DNA of 64,000 nucleotides from Torreya grandis (Eukaryota; Streptophyta; Pinopsida; Cupressales; Taxaceae): assembly GCA_037957365.1 (NCBI GenBank), contig JARHVA010000316.1, positions 2,170,001 to 2,234,000 on the forward strand. Direction: 5' to 3'. This document shows, piece by piece, positions 36,082-46,860 of the stretch. Numbering within the stretch: position 1 is the stretch's first letter; the number at the start of each line of letters is the position of its first letter. The translations under genes were made by a program, and so were the position numbers. The notes beneath the pieces were generated by a model that was given only the letters and a program-made list of their open reading frames with translations, was not told the DNA's origin and made no database searches.

Positions 36082-36495
36082 ACAGGACAAGATGTTTCCC
36101 TGTTGATTAATGGTCATAAGTTGAGCAACTGCATAATAGACTCTAGAGCCTCTAACAATGTTATGCTTGCCAAGGTAGCAGACTCTCTTAGTCTTACCTT
36201 CACTAAAACTTTTGGGAGATGTTTCTCCATGGAAAACAAGCAAGTGACACTTTTGGGTCAAATCAAAGATGCTCAATTTGTATTTGCTATTTTTTTAGAC
36301 AAGAGGATTAAGATGACAGTCTTAGTGACCGATATTCTAGCTTTCTATGGCATTCTGCTCAAACATAATTTTTGTAAAGATGTAGGTGGAGAGTTGAATA
36401 TGGACATGTCTGAAGCAAGGATACCTGTTAAGGGCATCATGCAAAATTTGCTTCCTGAGGAGTCAAAATATAGTCACCCAAACGTCAGACCCTGA
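36082..36495 (+). pseudogene. Element E retropepsin-like protease
   Basis: Within the open stretch 36040-36495 (151 codons) the order is LLINGHKLSNCIIDSRAS, then LGLTFTKTFGR-type sequence (here SLSLTFTKTFGRCF), then GQIKDAQFVFAIFLDKRIK. The active-site Asp is at 36139, but the following D-S-G has become D-S-R, so it is catalytically dead. In frame with gag and the following domain, with no frameshift signal between them. Confidence 0.8.
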
Positions 36496-36694
36496 AGCTG
36501 AAATTTGTTTGAATCCTCAAGAATGGGCAATTACTTTTTATCCACAAAAGATGTTTTTATTTCATCAGGGGAAAGTTTACTGAGTGACAATTCAAAGAAT
36601 TCAGATAGAAGATCAGAAGATTTGGTAGAGTACAACTTAGGTGACAAAGAATCTTCCCTCCCTAACAAAGAGAAATCTTTAAGGAGATCATATT

Positions 36695-37100
36695 CTAATG
36701 AGATCTGGATTCTAGAATTTGATGGCAGCAATTCTTCTACTAGTTCTAGAGCTGGAATTATTTTGATATCTTTGCAAGGAGATATTTTTCCCTATTCATA
36801 TAAGTTGCAGTTCAGCAATACCAACAACACCGTCGAGTATGAATCTTTGTTGCTCGGATTGATAGCTGCTCAAGCTAAAGATGTTAAGCTTCTTCACACC
36901 CGAGGAGATGTTGAACTGGTGGTTTATCAGGTGAGGAACTTGTATCAAACCAAGAATAAAATACTATGACATTATTACAATTTGGTGTGGGATTGACTTA
37001 AAAGTTTTGAGGTTTTTAGTATTTCTACGGTTCCTAGAGAATTCAACGATCGAGCAGATTCCTTGGCTGTCTCTGCAACTCTCATGGTTCCTCACCAAGA
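36695..37100 (+). pseudogene. Element E additional RNase H-like domain, between protease and RT
   Basis: Reads WILEFDGSNSSTSSRAGII, NNTVEYESLLLGLIAAQ, LLHTRGDVELVVYQVRNLY and VPREFNDRADSLAV. These give the RNase HI carboxylates in order: Asp codon 36721, Glu 36835, Asp 36907 and Asp 37057. Three stops fall in the middle (36967-37000). This is distinct from the RT-linked RNase H at 38392-38802. In the plant Tat, Ogre and Retand elements I know, the second RNase H follows the RT-linked one, so this position is unusual. A linker of about 210 codons separates it from RT. Confidence 0.8.
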
Positions 37101-37740
37101 TTTTAAAGGGAACAAGTACACTATTGAGTTGGTCTTTCAACCAAGTGTACCTGATAATGCTGACCATTGGCAAGTGTTTAATGGTGACAACCAAATCATT
37201 ACTTTTTTGGAACAGATGGATAGCTTTGAAGATCTTTATTTTGAAGGTAGTGAATCTCCACTGTAGGAATCAACTCCCGAGATAAATTTAAAAATTAGTG
37301 AAGAGTTCCTTCAACTCAAAGGGAATAAATTTTCCAAAGGGTTAGTTTCTCTTGAGAAGCTATTCGATAAGCATGATAAGTTTATCAAGAAGCAACAAAT
37401 AGATTCAAGTTCTTTCAAAGATTTTGATCAAATAAATTTGAGTACAGAAGAGAATCCCAAAATGGTCAACATCAGGAATTATTGCACTCCTGATGAAAAA
37501 CTCAAATTCATTACTCTATTTTGCCATTACATTGATGTTTTGGCATACTCTTATGATGATCTAAAATCTCTCAGGCCTACATAAATTCAGCATGAAATTC
37601 CTCTCAAGGTTGGGTCATTGACTCACAAGCAGAAACAAAGGTAGTACAACCTTAGGATATCAGGTACTATTCTTTCTGAGATCCAAAAAATGTTAAATGT
37701 GAAGATAATTTTTCCAATCCATCATTCCACCTAAATTGCG

Positions 37741-38330
37741 AACATAGTCCCTATGAGAATAAAGAATGGAGAAATTCACCTCTGTGTTGACTTTAGAAAT
37801 CTAAATCAATCCTCTTTAAAAGACTACCCCATGCCCATCATGGATCAACTACTGCAGATAGTAACTGGCTCAGAGATGTTATCAATGTTAGATGGTTTTT
37901 TGAGGTATAATCAAGTGGAAGTTGGTGTAGCAGACCAGCATAAGACCACTTTCATTACACCTTGGGGCACCTTTGCATATCGCAGAATGTCTTTTAGTTT
38001 GATCAACATTGGCGCCACCTTCTAGAGAGCGATGGATCTTGCCTTTAGAAATGAAATTAGGAATTTCATTGTGGTATATCTTAATGACTTGACCATATTT
38101 TCCAAACATCATCCTGATCATGTGCATCATTTACAACAAGTGTTGGAATGATGCTGACAAAATGACATTTCTCTCAATCTTAAGAAATCAGTTTTTGGGG
38201 TTATAGAAGGGAAACTTCTCGGTCACACTATACTTCAAAAAGGCATAAATATCAACCCAAAAAGAGTCAAATCCATCTAATATCTTGCTCTTCCTGCTAG
38301 TAAGATTGCAGTCCATTCTTTTTTATGAAA
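37741..38330 (+). pseudogene. Element E reverse transcriptase
   Basis: The open segment 37753-38025 reads GEIHLCVDFRNLNQSS, then MLSMLDGFLRYNQVEV, then WGTFAYRRMSFSLIN. After a stop it continues FIVVYLNDLTIFSK and LLGHTILQKGI. The catalytic YxDD has become YLND (Asn codon at 38083), so the enzyme is inactive. Confidence 0.85.
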
Positions 38331-38384
38331 TGTGAATTTTTTATGAAGGTTCATTCCTAAATTCACAGAGAAGACTCACCACAT

Positions 38385-38830
38385 TGTCAACATGATGAAG
38401 GCTAAAGCTACTTTCTACTGGACTGAAGAAGGCAAGTTAACATTTCAAGATATCAAGGAAGTTATCACCCATGCCCCAATCCTGGTTTGTCCAGATTATA
38501 CCAAAGACTTCATAATATATAGCTATGCTTCTGAACACACGCTTTCAGCCATTTTGCCTCAGCAGAACAAAAAAGGTGTGGAGTCCCCCATATCTTTCAT
38601 GAGTTATCCTCTCAAAGCTCATGAGCTAAAATATTCAAACATGGAGAAGCATGTTTATGCTATGGTTAAGGTGCTAAAACACTTCCATTTTTACATCCTG
38701 ACGTCACACATTGGTGCTCTAGTTCCTGATACAATAGTAAAGTCCATTCTAACTCAACAAGAGTTTGGAACTAAAAGGGGCAATTGGATTGCTAAAATCT
38801 AAGAGTTTGATCTTGTTACCAAACTTATGA
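38385..38830 (+). pseudogene. Element E RT-linked RNase H
   Basis: The open stretch 38392-38802 (136 codons) reads YWTEEGKLTFQDIKEV, YTKDFIIYSYASEHTLSA, SFMSYPLKAHELKYSNMEK. This is the connection and RNase H region of Ty3/gypsy pol. The first catalytic Asp position is Ser (IIYSYAS), as in D, which suggests loss of function before these copies inserted. Confidence 0.8.
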
Positions 38831-39049
38831 AGATTGTGCAAGGAAGAGGTCTCTGCTAATTAATTATTGATAATATATTAGAGGAAGTAGGGCATGAATA
38901 AATAGAGGTTGAAGACATGCCTACAGTTCTCTTTGTCACCACTACAAATGAGTGGCATTCCAATATCGTTAATTTTTTACCTATGGTGAGTGTCTTGCCC
39001 AACTGTCTCATAAAAAAAGAGGACTGTTAATTTGAAAGCTACTAACTTT

Positions 39050-40170
39050 GTCTTGTGGGACAACAATTTGTACAAGAGGAGCCTTGATGGGGTATTTCTT
39101 CATTATGTGGATTAAGTGAAACAGAGAAAAATTTTAGAGTCTTTCCACAATTTGGCTTATGGATGACATTTTTGTACACCTGTGACTTCCCATAAGATTC
39201 TACGTGCCAGGTACTATTGGCCTACTATGTTTTGAGATTCATACACTTGGGTGCGTAGATGTGACCTGCGTCAATAGTTTATTGGGAAATCCAAGTTGGT
39301 CACGTTACCTCTCAAGCTGGTGGTGATCAAAGAGCCATTTCAACAATGAGGTATTGATTTCATTGGCATTGTAAACCCATCTTCAAGTGCTGGACATGAC
39401 TATGTTCTCATAGCCACAGACTATTTTACCAAGTGGGTGGAACCCATTCCAGTCAAGCATGCTACTTCAGAAGTGGTTTGTAATTTCCTCAAAAAAAATA
39501 TTATTTTTTAGTTTGGAGTCCCAACCAAGATTGTAACAGACAGTGCAGCCTATTTCTCTTCTCATGAGGTTACACAATTATGCTTCTATTATGTGATTAT
39601 CTTCTCCCACTCTTCTGACTATTATTTGCAAGGAAATGGTCAAGCAGAATCAAGCAACAAGAACCTAGTGACCATTATCAAGAAGTTGGTAGATGACAAT
39701 CAGAGAACCTGGCATAAAGCATTGTTTGATGCTTTATGGGAAGATATGATTACACCCAAAAGGATGATAGGTATGTCACCATTTCAACTTCTATATGGTT
39801 TGAATGTAGAGATACCAATCACCCTAAAACTACCAGCACTAAAGTTGGTAAAGGCAGTTGAAGATCAAACATTTAAAGATTCTATCGACAAGAGGATCAT
39901 GTGCTTGACTGAACTAAATGAGCAATGAACTATGGTGGTAGACCGTATTGCTGCACATCAAATTTTGGTAAAGAAACTCTTTGACCAGAAAGCAAGGATT
40001 CATGATTTTTAGATTGGAGATCAAGTCTTGTTGTGGGACAAGAGGAGAGAAACAAAAGGAATGCATGGAAAATTAGATTCCTTATGGAGAGGTCCATTTT
40101 CCATTCATTGATTAAATGGTGAAAATAGTTTTTGCTAAAATATCAAGACAGAATGCCATTTTCACTACTT
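39050..40170 (+). pseudogene. Element E integrase with intact D,D35E residues
   Basis: Frame 2. The HHCC region is at about 39140-39270 (HNLAYG, HKILRARYYWP, CDLR). The core has Asp 39356 in GIDFIGIVNP, Asp 39539 in IVTDSAAYFSS and Glu 39647 in GNGQAESSNKN, with exactly 35 residues between the last two. An open 111-codon piece (39593-39928) follows, then the C-terminal IGDQVLLWDKRRE and WRGPFSIH. Several stops break it. No chromodomain was seen. Confidence 0.85.
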
Positions 40171-40405
40171 CACAGTGGGTAGCATCTGAAACACTTCAAT
40201 CCTTGAAGTATCAGATAAGTCTAGTTGTACATTTGTATAGTCTTTATTTATTTCATATTATCCATTTGGTTTTTGGCATCTTTCTCTTTTTGGATGGCAT
40301 GACTCCATAGCCGAATGGCATAGATGAAGGCTCTTAGAGTCTGGATTCTACTCCCTTCGATTGTTTCAAAATACAATCAATAGAAGTTCCCCAATTGGAG
40401 CCAAT

Positions 40406-42370
40406 TGTTGTCCCAAAATCTATCACTTATTTTTTGTGGACAACATGTTGACCATTTTGATCTTATAGGCCAAAATGGTCTCTTTCTTTCTTAAAATGTT
40501 CTGAGCAGTCAAGTTATTTAATCGCACAAGCCTTTTTAGATAAGGAAATTATAGGTGTAAAAGGTTGGCTTTCGCAAGGAAAAATCTCAAAACATTTAAG
40601 GCATTTCCTAAAAAATTGTAAGGATGGTTTAACACCAAGGTTCATTAAAAAGGTTCAACGGTGGGGTTCAATAATATGGAATGAACCATTGAACCGTTGA
40701 ACCATTGAACTCCGCCTTCGAAACGTTCAGAGAGTTCAAAGGTTCAATGAGTTCAAAGCTTCAATGCGTTCAAAGGGTTCAAAATTCAAAGTTTAAAAGT
40801 TTGAGTGAATGGTTCAAATGAAAATTTCTAGAAAAAGGTTGAACCAAACGGTTTAACCAATTGGTTCAAATAATTGGTTCAATGATACATTGAAATCCTA
40901 AAGAAGATTAATTAAGCATGGCTCTTTACAAAACATAGAATCATCGAATTGTTGAACTATTGAACTATAGAACTGGTGAACTCTAAAAAGTTCATAGGTT
41001 TAAGGTTCAAAATGGTTCAAGCAACTGGTGACGTCTCTATGGACGTCAAATTCAAGATTATGGAATAACCATTGAATTCCAAATAACACAGACTTGAGGA
41101 CAAACTCAGTGATTTGCTGAGAAAGGAGCCAAAGAAGCCAACAGAAGGTGAGAAGATAGCCCCGAGAGCTCAGATCAGTGAAAGAGATAAGATATAGCAA
41201 CAAAAGATGGAATCAAACAGAGAATCCAAAAGCGTTGGTGGAAGAGTTATTCCAGTGGGTGGAACAATCCACTAGGTGGATATCAAAGAGCACAAGCATT
41301 CAATGTCACGGCCTATTTTTCTTCGTTTGAGTAAAAATGAGTGGACAGTCATGTAAGTATCATAAAGAGGAGCGGCCTTACCTTTCAGAAGATTAGGTGA
41401 CCCATGCTTTGGAGAAGACATTTGATATGATTTGAACGGCTCCAGCATGGCCCTTGCACAAAACTTCCTCCTTCTAAAGCATTCAATGCAACATGGGCCA
41501 TTTTGTGAAAACAAGCGCCAAAGTCTTTCTTTAGAGGCTATATATTAGAATCTCTCAGTTTGTTGAAAAGGAGATATCTCTGTTATTAGAAGCAAAACTC
41601 TACTCAAATTGAAAGGCATTCCTGAGACTTTGAACTTAGACTGTTAATCATATTTTATCAAGTGAATGAGAAAGCAAGTGACCTTTCAGACTTTGTGTTG
41701 AAATAGCTTGTGTTATCTAGGAAATCATTCTTATGTGTTTTTCCTAAATAAAGTCTTGTCCATTTAATCAAATAAGTAGAACAAGTGGAAATAATCTGAA
41801 AGATGTCTTGAAGTCGACTGTGGGAGACTTTGTGCTGCCATAATTGTCTGTAGTCTGTGTGTTTTATGTTTCAAGATATTGGAGATTCTTTGAGATCCCC
41901 TTATCCTTCGTAATATTTTACTCTGTTGTAGTTTTCAGTGGAGACTTTATGCATCACTTCATTCTACTGTGTTACTTTGTCCTAAATCAGTAGGGGAAAC
42001 AACGAAAGACTTTGTGCTTTCAAAGGTTTCTTGTGGATCCAGTTACTACCCATGAAGAATACCTGTTGTTTGTTGAACATCATTTCTGAAAGAAGAGAAA
42101 TGCCTTCAGTAATTACACAAGAATTCTCCTTTATTTTGTGAACATCATCTCTGAAAAAAGAGAGATGGATGGTATGATTTCACCCCTGAGTCTATTATCA
42201 TTTTATATTAATATATTATAGTTTATAGGGAACCTCCCCTTGCTGAGAGGAGAGATTTATCTCATTATGTTTTGGTAACCACACCTATTTTGCCGTATAA
42301 ATCTCATTGTGCTGTGGTTGATATACCTATTTTCTTGTCAGTTAGTTGATGATAAAATATTCACCCAACA
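40406..42370 (+). repeat. Element E 3' LTR
   Basis: Begins TGTTGTCCCAAAATC and ends CACCCAACA. It is uninterrupted, so it shows the true LTR length of 1965 bp. It holds the GGTTCAA array (40630-41020), a TATA-like CTATATATTA near 41538 and the repeated AGACTTTG motifs downstream. Confidence 0.85.
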
Positions 42371-42519
42371 TGTTTGTCATTTAATTTTTGTAAACTAAGC
42401 TCTCCCTAGTGTCTAGGCTTAGAGATGTTATGATATTAGTGTGTTTCTTTCATTTTGCTTTCATTTTGGAACTAACACCATACTAACCATCTTCTCTTGA
42501 ATCAAATTCCTAGATCACA
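42371..42519 (+). repeat. Element B 3' LTR, piece 3
   Basis: Opens with the right TGTTT duplication of E, then matches the last 144 bp of B's 5' LTR (CTAGTGTCTAGGC, TGATATTAGTGTGTTT) to the end TAGATCACA at 42519. The GTAGG duplication of B follows at 42520-42524. Confidence 0.85.
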
Positions 42520-42524
42520 GTAGG

Positions 42525-43450
42525 ATTTCATGCTCTGTGAAGACATCATCATGTTGCTTTATTAACTTGTCGAGTAGATGTTGCTACGATGTTGATCACA
42601 CAATGCACCCTACCAAATCTAGCTTTGTTTCACGCATAGGTGTGTAAGGATGAACCATGAATAACATTACACATGTGAGATGCATTTACAACATTAATTA
42701 GCTGAGATCAAGGTGATTTTGATCATGTCACTAACTCAAAGAGGTTAAATAAGTGATCTTGTGTGTAGATATCCTAAATATGTAGCTTCATTATCATATA
42801 AATATTTTCTTCCTAGTAAAGATGTTACAAACCTCTAGAGGTGAGATGTCACAAGTAACAGTGTCTTCCACAGGGTTTATTTTGTATTGTAAGGTGCATT
42901 TTCTTGACCTATATATCCTTCCCCTATTGAAGCCACCCTAGTAAATATGGCTTGGGATGTGTGGTAGTGGCAAGGCCAAGGTGCAACGTGTTGGATTGTG
43001 TAATGATGTTCTTCTAGATACTATTGTCAATGATGACATGAATAGGTTTAACTTGCATCCAAAACATGGTGTGAAATAGGCGTTCATGCTCCTCAGAGGT
43101 TTCTATCACACTGGTGTTAGTACTTGGACAAGTCACATCTAGATCAATGCCATTTGTAGGTGTGGGACCTAATTTAGACTAGGAAAATAAGGATTGTTCC
43201 ACTCATAATTTAGAGTCATCATGGGTGTGAAAATTATTATGATGGCACCACTTATCACCAGACTTATTCTTGCCTAAGTCTGGATTAAAAGGTGTAGGAG
43301 CCTTTGAGCTCTGTGCAATCTTCTTTGCTTAATATCCTTTAAAAGAAGTGCTATACTTCTTTGTAGAAGGTTCCAATGAGGAATTGTGCATAGGCTAGCC
43401 CTTATGCAAACTTTCATTTGTCACCACCTAGGATAACCTCACTCAGAGCA
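42525..43450 (-). mobile_element. Element A, right part: protease and gag-knuckle remnant
   Basis: Resumes the alignment to element C (about 58685-59600) that broke at 11714. Read on the minus strand, HVIIDNSIxKNI corresponds to C's protease HVIIDSGNQKNI, with the DSG motif lost (43000-43045). DKWCHHNNFHTHDDSK near 43225-43275 corresponds to C's zinc-knuckle-like segment. Matching ends around 43450; gag core and 5' LTR are missing. Confidence 0.7.
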
Positions 43451-44690
43451 CCACATACAATCTTAGCATCACTAAATTTGTATAGATAATCATTTAGGAA
43501 GCAGGGATGAGCCAAACACTTAAATTTAATTTTTTTCATAAGTTAGAACGAATATATATAATTTAATCAGTGAAGATGATGGTAAAAATATAATGTCATA
43601 TCATCCATTAAACTATTAGTCTTAATAAATGCCAAAACATTGATAAAATAAATACATCTCAAAGTATTTAATTTAATTTTTTAAATATTAAACTAAACAC
43701 TCATAAATACAAATTTTAAACAAATAACTCAACATTAATAAAGGTTAAAAGTCCTTAGTTCTTACTATTTCAAATAGCTTTTTATTGTAATTTTTAAATA
43801 GTATAAAATGTAATATATTTAAAGGGATGAAAATAAATATTTCCATCTTTAACATCGTTAAAACCTACTCTAAAATAGAAAACAGAGGAAGGGAAGATTT
43901 CTGGGTGCCTTTAATAATTGTGAGGTATCATAAGATTCCTTTCAATGGAATTTTTACAACTTTTGAGCACATAGTCACAAAAAATTATTCCACAGGTGGT
44001 GGTGGGCTGAGATTCAGGCGAGGTCATATGTTCATAAGGAATTTCAAAGGAACTCTTTGAAATTAAATTATATTATGAAAATTCTCATAAATTGGGTAGT
44101 TGAGTAATTGAAGGTAATGAGGTTCGGAAAATATTTTTAATACAATATATTTCTAAGGGTACTTTTTATTATCAAAATAGTTAGAAAAATATTAGTTTAC
44201 ATATTTTGTTTATTATAATTGTTTTTGTCATGATAAAAATATATTTTGTAGTCAAAATTATTTGGGAAGACTTTTAATATGTCAAACTTTTTTAAAAATG
44301 GGTTGGAAATGGACAATGTGATGGTATTTCCTCTAATAACCATAATATCTAGCAATCTCTTATAAAGATCAATACTAGATTTCTTTTAATATAAATATTA
44401 GATATAAAAGCTCTGAGTCTATTTTAAAAAGGCATACATTTTATTAATTATTTGACTTCTTTTTTATATTGAATTTCATGGAATCTTCTAAAAAAGAAAT
44501 ATAATTTTTTTTATATAGACTTATTTTCAATTTTGTGTATTCAAGAGTTGATGTTTGATGTCATCAAAACCACTATATGATTGGTCGAAGGATTGGAGGT
44601 GTAACTGTGATACTTAGTTCATAAATTACTCTCTTAGATTTTTTATCAAATCGTGAACACATATGCTTCTTTTCTAGACAAGTGAAATAG
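43451..44690. other. AT-rich spacer
   Basis: Low-GC sequence without a recognisable gene. The stretch 43980-44110 resembles 47755-47905 (shared GGTGGG, GTCATATGTT and GAACTCTTT landmarks), so part of it is an old interspersed repeat. Confidence 0.5.
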
Positions 44691-44709
44691 ATATTGGAAT
44701 TTTAAATCT

Positions 44710-45090
44710 TTGTCTAGGACCCAGCTCACTAGACTTAACAGAATATGGAATGTCAATCTTGATCGACTCAGACGCCCGATCTATTCTAGAACTAAGTCCT
44801 TTGGACATCTCTTTTGCACATGTCAAAGATCTCAATCTGTCTGGCATTGGATCCAAAACCTTTTCCATCCATTCCATCTAGATCCCTTTTCTTGGCCCAT
44901 TTTTTTAAGAATAAATCTTAGTGGCCAACCAATATGTATTTTATATGGAACTTCTTCAAAGCTATAATTTTATTTCAATTATGGAAGTCTAGGAATTGAA
45001 CTATTTTTTACAAAGAATCATCATCATAGTTTTCTATTAATAGCAAGGTGATTGTTATCTCTTCAACTCTTATATAGATCTAAGATAAAT
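44710..45090 (+). pseudogene. LINE ORF2 fossil (RT zinc-binding region)
   Basis: The 85-codon frame at 44710-44967 contains SFGHLFCTCQRSQSVWHWI, which fits the zf-RVT pattern of plant LINEs (H-L-F, C, S-x-x-V/I-W). In the next frame, downstream, FQLWKSRNxTIFYKES fits the following LWxxRNxxIF segment. It is a short, frameshifted fragment unrelated in sequence to the intact LINE at 48.8 kb except by motif. Confidence 0.5.
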
Positions 45091-45989
45091 TTGAGAAGGT
45101 AGTAATTGAGTGTCAACACTTTCAAGAGTTGCTCAAAAGCTCAGGGAGTGCTCCCTACACTATGAGTCGCATCCCTCTGAACCAAACACCTCATTGATCC
45201 CCTCCTTCGACTCTTAGGTAGTGCCAAAGTCTCTCTCATATCCGCAATTATTTCTCCACTCCACTTTTTATTTATTATTAAATATTAGACACAAATATAT
45301 AATATCTTATAGTTAATTATATATAATATATTATATATTATACAAGTGACATGTTTTAGAGGTTTGTACTTGTATTTTCCCTAGCTTCTTCAAGTTCATC
45401 TATTGAAATACTTTATCATTGTCGAGAATCGAAAAAATATGAATTTTGGGTTAAATTTGTGTGTAAATTATCTGCTTGATGCATTTTGAATCACCATCTA
45501 TAATTCATCACTAGGAAAAATGACATTTTTGTGTACCATCACTGCCTAGCACATCTTGAAATATTTAATTTATTTCATGCTTTGTATGGCCTTGACCTTT
45601 ACTAACACTTTGCCATTTCTCATATTCACTATGAAATAGAGCATCTCTTCCCAAGATAGCTTATTACCATATGAAGGAACACACAACCTCATTTTTCATC
45701 AGAAATATCAAATTGTTGTTGTTTTAAATTTTGAACACAAAAGATGATACATGGTGAGTATCCATGGGTTTCAAGGGAAGTAAGACTAGTTATTTACACT
45801 CTTTCACTTAAAAAAACCCCACTTTACCAAAATCAAAAATTATGCCATCCCTTTCGATGTAACTTGCACCTTCTGGGTAACTACGAGTTTTATGCACTCT
45901 TTCCACATGATTTCATAGGTAACTCACGTTGACTCTTTCTCCATGTTTGGTCAAAGTCTTATTAACAAAACATTAGCACATGTTACATG
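45091..45989. other. AT-rich spacer
   Basis: No gene, RNA or clear repeat boundary was seen. Short ORFs such as 45744-45932 lack domain features. Confidence 0.4.
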
Positions 45990-46860
45990 AATTATCTTAG
46001 AATGACATGGTACAATCAATTTTCACTCGAGTTATATTTGCAATATTGGTTGATTTGATTATGAAAGCACTAAAAAGAAAGCCTAATTACTGACGATTCA
46101 AATAGTAAAGATGGATTCCTATATCAATAAGGTTCATGTAAAAATTAACCCTACCATTAAATATTTTATATTGAATTATAAAATATTGAATTAATTAAAT
46201 CTAGTTTCTAGATATATACTTAACAAGACACATGTGCCTTTCATAGCTTTGTAGTAGTTAGTTACATTGAATGGTCAAGTTGCCCAGCATTGGTATTTTT
46301 TATTTTTAAATCATAAATGAGTTGTGATAGTTGTCTTAGTCAAATAACGTATTTAATTTTCTAACATTGATAATATTTATTTGTAACCCATAGATGCAAT
46401 GCAATTGTTGTCTTAGCTAGACTATATAATTAAGTTGCCTAACATTGACAAAATTTAATTGTAATTCATAAATCTAAAATTATAAATTGTAATGGCCTCT
46501 AAAAAAGAACGTGTATAATTAATAAAAATGATTCAGACTCTAAAATTCTTAATTATTACTTCATATATAATAATTATGTCAAATCAGAAAAAATTGTTAA
46601 CTTCTAAACTTACCAATAATTTAAATATTGTCCAACAGTCTAAAAACCTATTTTTATTGTATAATCACATTTACCCCTCAAATCAATGCATATCATTAAT
46701 TTTTTTGGTGTTGTCAACATTAAATTTGAATATTTATTATAATTCTCCTTTTTAACTTGTTGACATGAATATGTTTATATTTCTTAAAATTGTAATGGCT
46801 TACACATTCAGGAAGTGGCAGAGTACGATGTATGTGTATTAATTTATTACTCATTTTGCT
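45990..46860 (+). repeat. Dispersed repeat, copy 2 (partner at 1921-2635)
   Basis: Same order of landmarks as copy 1, roughly two-thirds identical by eye. It is longer because a unit of about 78 bp (AAGTTGCCCAGCATTGG / AATTTTCTAACATTGAT / AAGTTGCCTAACATTGA, starting at 46277, 46354 and 46432) is present about 2.8 times instead of once. Confidence 0.55.

Larger units (their letters stand above)
31260..42370 (+). mobile_element. Element E: plus-strand Ty3/gypsy retrotransposon, same family as D
   Basis: The LTRs are 31260-34333 (inflated by a roughly 1.1 kb insertion) and 40406-42370, with perfect TGTTT duplications. Order is gag, protease, extra RNase H-like, RT, RNase H, integrase. Gag through RNase H lie in one reading frame (frame 1 from 34669 to 38802) broken only by stop codons; integrase is in frame 2. 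Many stops sit where D has Gln codons (for example 35428 and 35437), as expected from C-to-T decay. Confidence 0.9.
11720..42519 (+). mobile_element. Element B: gag-pol-less LTR retrotransposon, itself interrupted by D and E
   Basis: The 5' LTR is 11720-12923 (1204 bp). The 3' LTR survives in three pieces, 19585-19916, 30562-31259 and 42371-42519, which together reproduce the 5' LTR end to end. Orientation is plus, from the PBS-like sequence after the left LTR, the A/G tract before the right one and a TATA box in the LTR. The own length after removing D and E is about 9 kb. The internal region (12924-19584) has no gag, protease, RT, RNase H or integrase motif, only a broken acidic repeat ORF. 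It therefore resembles a large non-autonomous derivative that would depend on another element's proteins. Confidence 0.85.

Noticed and set aside
39593..39928. Integrase core as a possible functional host-domesticated gene
   Set aside because: It is continuous with stops upstream and downstream in an ordinary element with intact LTR borders; no sign of separate conservation.
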